From the NCBI GenBank assembly GCA_044233495.1, contig JBIIJX010000102.1, positions 1-8,870 of the forward strand: a DNA stretch of 8,870 bases. Direction: 5' to 3'. Under the pieces are notes generated by a model. The model saw only the letters and a list, made by a program, of their open reading frames with translations, was not told the DNA's origin and searched no databases. The translations under genes were made by a program, and so were the position numbers. This stretch comes from UBA10649 sp044233495. GTDB taxonomy: Bacteria; Actinomycetota; Actinomycetes; S36-B12. Shown in pieces: positions 6,699 through 8,870 of this stretch (positions are counted from its first letter, which is position 1; each line of letters starts with the position of its first letter).

Positions 6699-7495
6699 TG
6701 GCGGCGACGATCGAACGCATCGCGGCCCTGCTGGCCAAGGCGGAGCGCACCGAGATCGAGGCGGAGGCCGAGGCCTACCTGATGAAGGCCCAGCAGCTCG
6801 CCACGCTGGCGAGCATCGACCTGGCCGTCGCTCGGTCACGCACGCAGCGCGTAGAGCAGCGGCAGCAGCCGGAGTCACGCACTACGACCATCGGCGAGAA
6901 GGGCAAGCGGGCCAATCGTCATCTCATCACCCTCTATGTGGCCATCGCACACGCCAACGACGCCCAGGTCGACGTGGCGGCGAACTCCACCTACGTCATC
7001 GGCTACGGCATGCCCGGTGATCTGGACGTCATCGAGACGATGTTCGCCTCTGTGTGCGTGCAGATGGTGCATGCCGGCCAGGGATATGTCGTGAGCCGCG
7101 TGTGGAGCGGCGAGACCTACGTCGCGATCGAGAACCGCCGTCGCCGGGTGAAGGAGCACACGGCCCAGACGGCCCGCACGGCGTTCTATCGCGCCTACAT
7201 CAAGCGCATCGAGGAGCGGCTGTCTGAGGCTCGGCGCCAGGCCATGAGCGACATCCCGGCAGCAGCGGAAGGTGGTACCGATCGCGCCACCGCGCAGCTC
7301 GTCCTGCGCGAGAAGGCCATCGAGGTGAGCGACTTCCACCGGCGGACCTCAGATGCCCGGGGCAGCTGGGCCGGCTACTCCGGCGGGGTGCGCTCGCCGA
7401 GCGGCACGGCTGCCGCTGCCGGCAGGTCCGCGGCATCGCGCGCCCGGCTCAACCCGTCGGCCGGCATCGGTGGTGCGCGCGCACTCGACGCCTAG
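6698..7495 (+). CDS. DUF2786 domain protein
   Basis: This 265-residue protein of unknown function begins with the DUF2786 helical hairpin (about 4-43): IERIAALLAKAERTEIEAEAEAYLMKAQQL. Here the 'I..LLAKAE.T...EAEA...KAQ.L' pattern is diagnostic. A middle domain follows (about 72-185), with VAIAHANDAQVDV and YGMPGDLDVIETMFASV. Last is a basic, low-complexity Ala/Ser/Gly/Arg tail from about 218 (SDARGSWAGYSGG) to the end. There is no membrane segment. Starting in a TGATG junction with the metallohydrolase gene, it is likely its functional partner; I recall these two families being neighbours in other actinobacteria. The tail and its ARALDA ending look like a natural C-terminus rather than a disrupted one. 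After the TAG stop the same frame continues straight into the ilvA remnant, with no intergenic gap. Confidence 0.88.
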   Translation: MAATIERIAALLAKAERTEIEAEAEAYLMKAQQLATLASIDLAVARSRTQRVEQRQQPESRTTTIGEKGKRANRHLITLYVAIAHANDAQVDVAANSTYVIGYGMPGDLDVIETMFASVCVQMVHAGQGYVVSRVWSGETYVAIENRRRRVKEHTAQTARTAFYRAYIKRIEERLSEARRQAMSDIPAAAEGGTDRATAQLVLREKAIEVSDFHRRTSDARGSWAGYSGGVRSPSGTAAAAGRSAASRARLNPSAGIGGARALDA

Positions 7496-8338
7496 TCGAC
7501 CACCGGGTCAGTTGCCTTCTCCGCGCGCACAGGGGCCGACGTCATCCATCCGTTCGACAACCCCGACATCGTCGCCGGCCAGGGCACTGTGGGCCTGGAG
7601 ATCCTGGCGAAGGTGCCCGACGTGCGCACCGTCGTCGTCTGCACCGGCGGAGGCGGCCTGCTCGCCGGCATCGCCCTCGCGATCAAGTCGCACCGACCCG
7701 ATGTGCGCATCGTTGGCGTCCAGGCGCGGGACGCTGCCGCCTATCCCGCCTCGCTCGAGGCCGGTCACCCCGTCCGACTCGCGACGATGTCGACGATGGC
7801 CGACGGCATCGCGGTCGGCATGCCGGGCGACACACCGTTCGCGATCGTCGAGAACCTCGTCGACGAGATCCGCACGGTCACCGAGGACGAGCTCTCGTCC
7901 GCGGTGCTGCGCCTGCTCGAGCGGTCCAAGCTCGTCGTCGAACCCGCGGGTGCGGCTGCAGCCGCCGCCGTCCTGGCGGATCCCGCCGCATTCGAGCCGC
8001 CGGTCGCCGTCCTGCTCTCAGGGGGCAACGTCGATCCGCTCGTGCTGCTGCGGATCATCCGGCACGGCCTCGTCGCGGGCGGCCGGTACCTCACCGTCTC
8101 GATCCGGATGAGCGACCGTCCGGGATCCCTCGCCCGTCTGCTGCAGGACATCGGCGGCATGCACGCGAACGTCGTCGACATCGAGCACCATCGTGACGAC
8201 GCCGACCTCCGGTACGACGAGGTGGAAATCGTCGTGCACGTCGAGACCCGAGGTCCGGAGCACTGCGATGCGCTCGTGGAGTTCCTGCGCGGCGAGGGCT
8301 ACCGGGTCACGCTGCGTGACTCGGGGGTGGAGCGCTGA
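7496..8338 (+). pseudogene. ilvA: 5'-truncated threonine ammonia-lyase with ACT domain
   Basis: The frame encodes the C-terminal two-thirds of an ACT-containing threonine dehydratase, the PLP enzyme that deaminates threonine to 2-oxobutanoate. Recognisable from about 7535 are IHPFDNPDIVAGQGTVGLEI, the phosphate-binding loop CTGGGGLLAG, LLSGGNVDP and a complete ACT domain (about 8090-8310, VSIRMSDRPGSLARLLQDIG). Family members are about 400 residues; only about 280 codons remain here. The N-terminal part with the PLP-lysine motif (SFKxRGA) is absent because the intact DUF2786 gene occupies its place. The remaining frame is open without lesions, so the truncation is recent, the fragment is still used, or the junction is an assembly artefact. 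The first possible start is GTG 7589 (249 residues). It cannot be a normal PLP enzyme. No promoter or ribosome site is evident. Confidence 0.85.
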
Positions 8339-8370
8339 GCGGCACCCGCACGACACCGGGAAGCACCGGA

Positions 8371-8396
8371 GTGGGAATACAAAAGTGAATTCCCAC
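8371..8396. repeat. Perfect 8-bp inverted repeat, probable operator of the toxin-antitoxin module
   Basis: GTGGGAAT (8371-8378) and ATTCCCAC (8389-8396) are exact reverse complements separated by 10 A-rich bases. The right arm covers the predicted -35 (8390-8395) of the antitoxin promoter. A dyad in that place is the usual layout for autoregulation by AbrB/MazE-fold antitoxin-toxin complexes. Two TGGTAC copies 13 bases apart (8398-8403, 8411-8416) lie between it and the start. It could also form an RNA hairpin after ilvA, but no U-run follows it. Confidence 0.6.
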
Positions 8397-8419
8397 CTGG
8401 TACAGCCGAGTGGTACCCT
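8390..8419 (+). promoter_or_regulatory. Candidate leaderless promoter of the vapBC-type module
   Basis: The -35 TTCCCA (8390-8395, 4 of 6 matches to TTGACA) and the -10 TACCCT (8414-8419) are separated by 18 bases. The ATG follows 7 bases after the -10, so the transcript would start at or next to it. The sequence between contains no purine-rich ribosome site. Confidence 0.45.
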
Positions 8420-8426
8420 TGGGTCC

Positions 8427-8669
8427 ATGAGTGCTGCCGTCACCCATCCGATCACCATCGGCGACAGGGGCCGCTTCGTCGTGCCGGCGGAGGTGCGCGA
8501 ACGCCATGGATGGGAGCCGGGCACCGCCCTGGTCGCCATCGACACCGATGCAGGGCTGCTGGTGATGTCCGTGGACGAGGGACTTCGGTGGCTTCGCGGT
8601 CGCTTCGAGGGGCGCGATCTGGTGGCAGAGCTGCTGGACGAGCGCCGGGCCGAACTCGGCGACGCATGA
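8427..8669 (+). CDS. AbrB/MazE-fold antitoxin (VapB type)
   Basis: This 80-residue protein has a swapped-hairpin AbrB/MazE/SpoVT DNA-binding domain at 7-48: HPITIGDRGRFVVPAEVRER, then GWEPGTALVAIDTDAGLLVM. The 'GDRGRFVVPAEVRE..G..PG..L' pattern is the family signature. The C-terminal part (about 52-80, LRWLRGRFEGRDLVAELLDERRAEL) is a charged amphipathic helix of the kind that wraps around and blocks the toxin. ATG 8427 was chosen because it directly precedes the fold and follows the -10 element; the open frame extends to 8193, but that region codes for the ACT domain in another frame. The stop overlaps the toxin start by 4 bases (ATGA). It probably binds the inverted repeat at 8371-8396 to repress its own operon, as is usual in the family. 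Confidence 0.92.
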   Translation: MSAAVTHPITIGDRGRFVVPAEVRERHGWEPGTALVAIDTDAGLLVMSVDEGLRWLRGRFEGRDLVAELLDERRAELGDA

Positions 8670-8870
8670 CCGTGCTCGACGCATCAGCCGCGCTGGCCTA
8701 TCTCCAGGGTGAGCGCGGCGCCGAGATCGTCGAGCGGCATCTGGGGTCGGCCGTCATCGGGGCTGCCAACCTCGCCGAGGTCCTGGGCCGGATGTCGGGT
8801 CCGGCAGAGGCAGGGCTCGCCGAGTCCCTGCTCGTTGCACAGGGCGTGAGCGTCGAGCCCGTGACCCGTG
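8666..8870 (+). CDS. PIN-domain toxin (VapC type), N-terminal part; runs off the window
   Basis: The first 68 codons are present. They start MTVLDASAALAYLQGE, the standard PIN-domain opening with first acidic residue Asp5, followed by IGAANLAEVLGRM with Glu38. These are the first two of the usual four acidic metal-binding residues; the others lie beyond the window. PIN toxins of this type are magnesium-dependent ribonucleases that cut tRNA or rRNA and are held inactive by the cognate antitoxin. The ATG overlaps the antitoxin stop (ATGA), the normal coupling of vapBC pairs, and both catalytic residues visible are intact. The RNA target cannot be inferred. Confidence 0.9.
   Translation, partial: MTVLDASAALAYLQGERGAEIVERHLGSAVIGAANLAEVLGRMSGPAEAGLAESLLVAQGVSVEPVTR

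Noticed and set aside
7496..7588. A programmed stop readthrough joining DUF2786 to the ilvA fragment as a deliberate fusion.
   Set aside because: No readthrough-promoting context or structure was recognised after the TAG. One in-frame junction in three is expected by chance, so it is mentioned only as an alternative within the truncation finding.
8371..8396. The inverted repeat as a rho-independent terminator for ilvA.
   Set aside because: The stem is 8 bp with a 10-base loop and no run of T follows on either strand. Its overlap with the predicted -35 favours an operator.
8193..8426. Antitoxin N-terminal extension within the same open frame.
   Set aside because: This stretch codes for the ACT domain of the ilvA remnant in another frame, and the antitoxin fold begins immediately after ATG 8427.

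Overview
The window reads as chromosomal DNA of a high-GC actinobacterium. The codons are strongly GC-biased, neighbouring genes are packed with ATGA/GTGA overlaps, GTG starts are common, and several genes have a TANNNT -10 element only 6-7 bases before the start codon, the pattern of leaderless transcripts. The DUF2786 / small-metallohydrolase pair is also typical of actinobacteria. I cannot place it below that level with confidence.

Left half (minus strand, read right to left from about 6200): a 12-helix MFS transporter (4801-6078), methionine sulfoxide reductase msrA (4098-4745), then a tight MacAB-type ABC export operon: adaptor/membrane-fusion protein (2270-4030), ATPase (1560-2273), FtsX-like permease (352-1563) and a one-helix small membrane protein (99-359). 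These four overlap by 4-8 bases and are very probably made as one translationally coupled unit. At the left edge begins a metallo-beta-lactamase-fold hydrolase (1-89, partial).

Right half (plus strand): a short divergent promoter region at about 6197-6218 separates the MFS gene from a compact zinc-metallohydrolase-like protein (6219-6698), which is coupled by a TGATG junction to a DUF2786 protein (6698-7495). Directly after the DUF2786 stop codon, in the same frame, lies the 3' two-thirds of a threonine ammonia-lyase (ilvA, 7496-8338). The N-terminal part that should carry the PLP lysine is missing, although the remaining frame is open to the end of its ACT domain. Last comes a vapBC-type toxin-antitoxin module: an AbrB/MazE-fold antitoxin (8427-8669) and a PIN toxin (8666 to the window edge). 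It is preceded by an 8-bp perfect inverted repeat that overlaps the predicted -35 element.

Most functions are ordinary. The parts most worth a second look are the truncated ilvA fused end-to-end with the DUF2786 gene, the uncharacterised metallohydrolase/DUF2786 pair with its overlapping divergent promoters, the chain of tiny coupled reading frames before the MFS gene, the cysteine-bearing hairpin of the adaptor, and the uncharacterised fourth member of the ABC operon. I saw no RNA gene, CRISPR array or insertion sequence. No gene-free stretch exceeds 100 bases.
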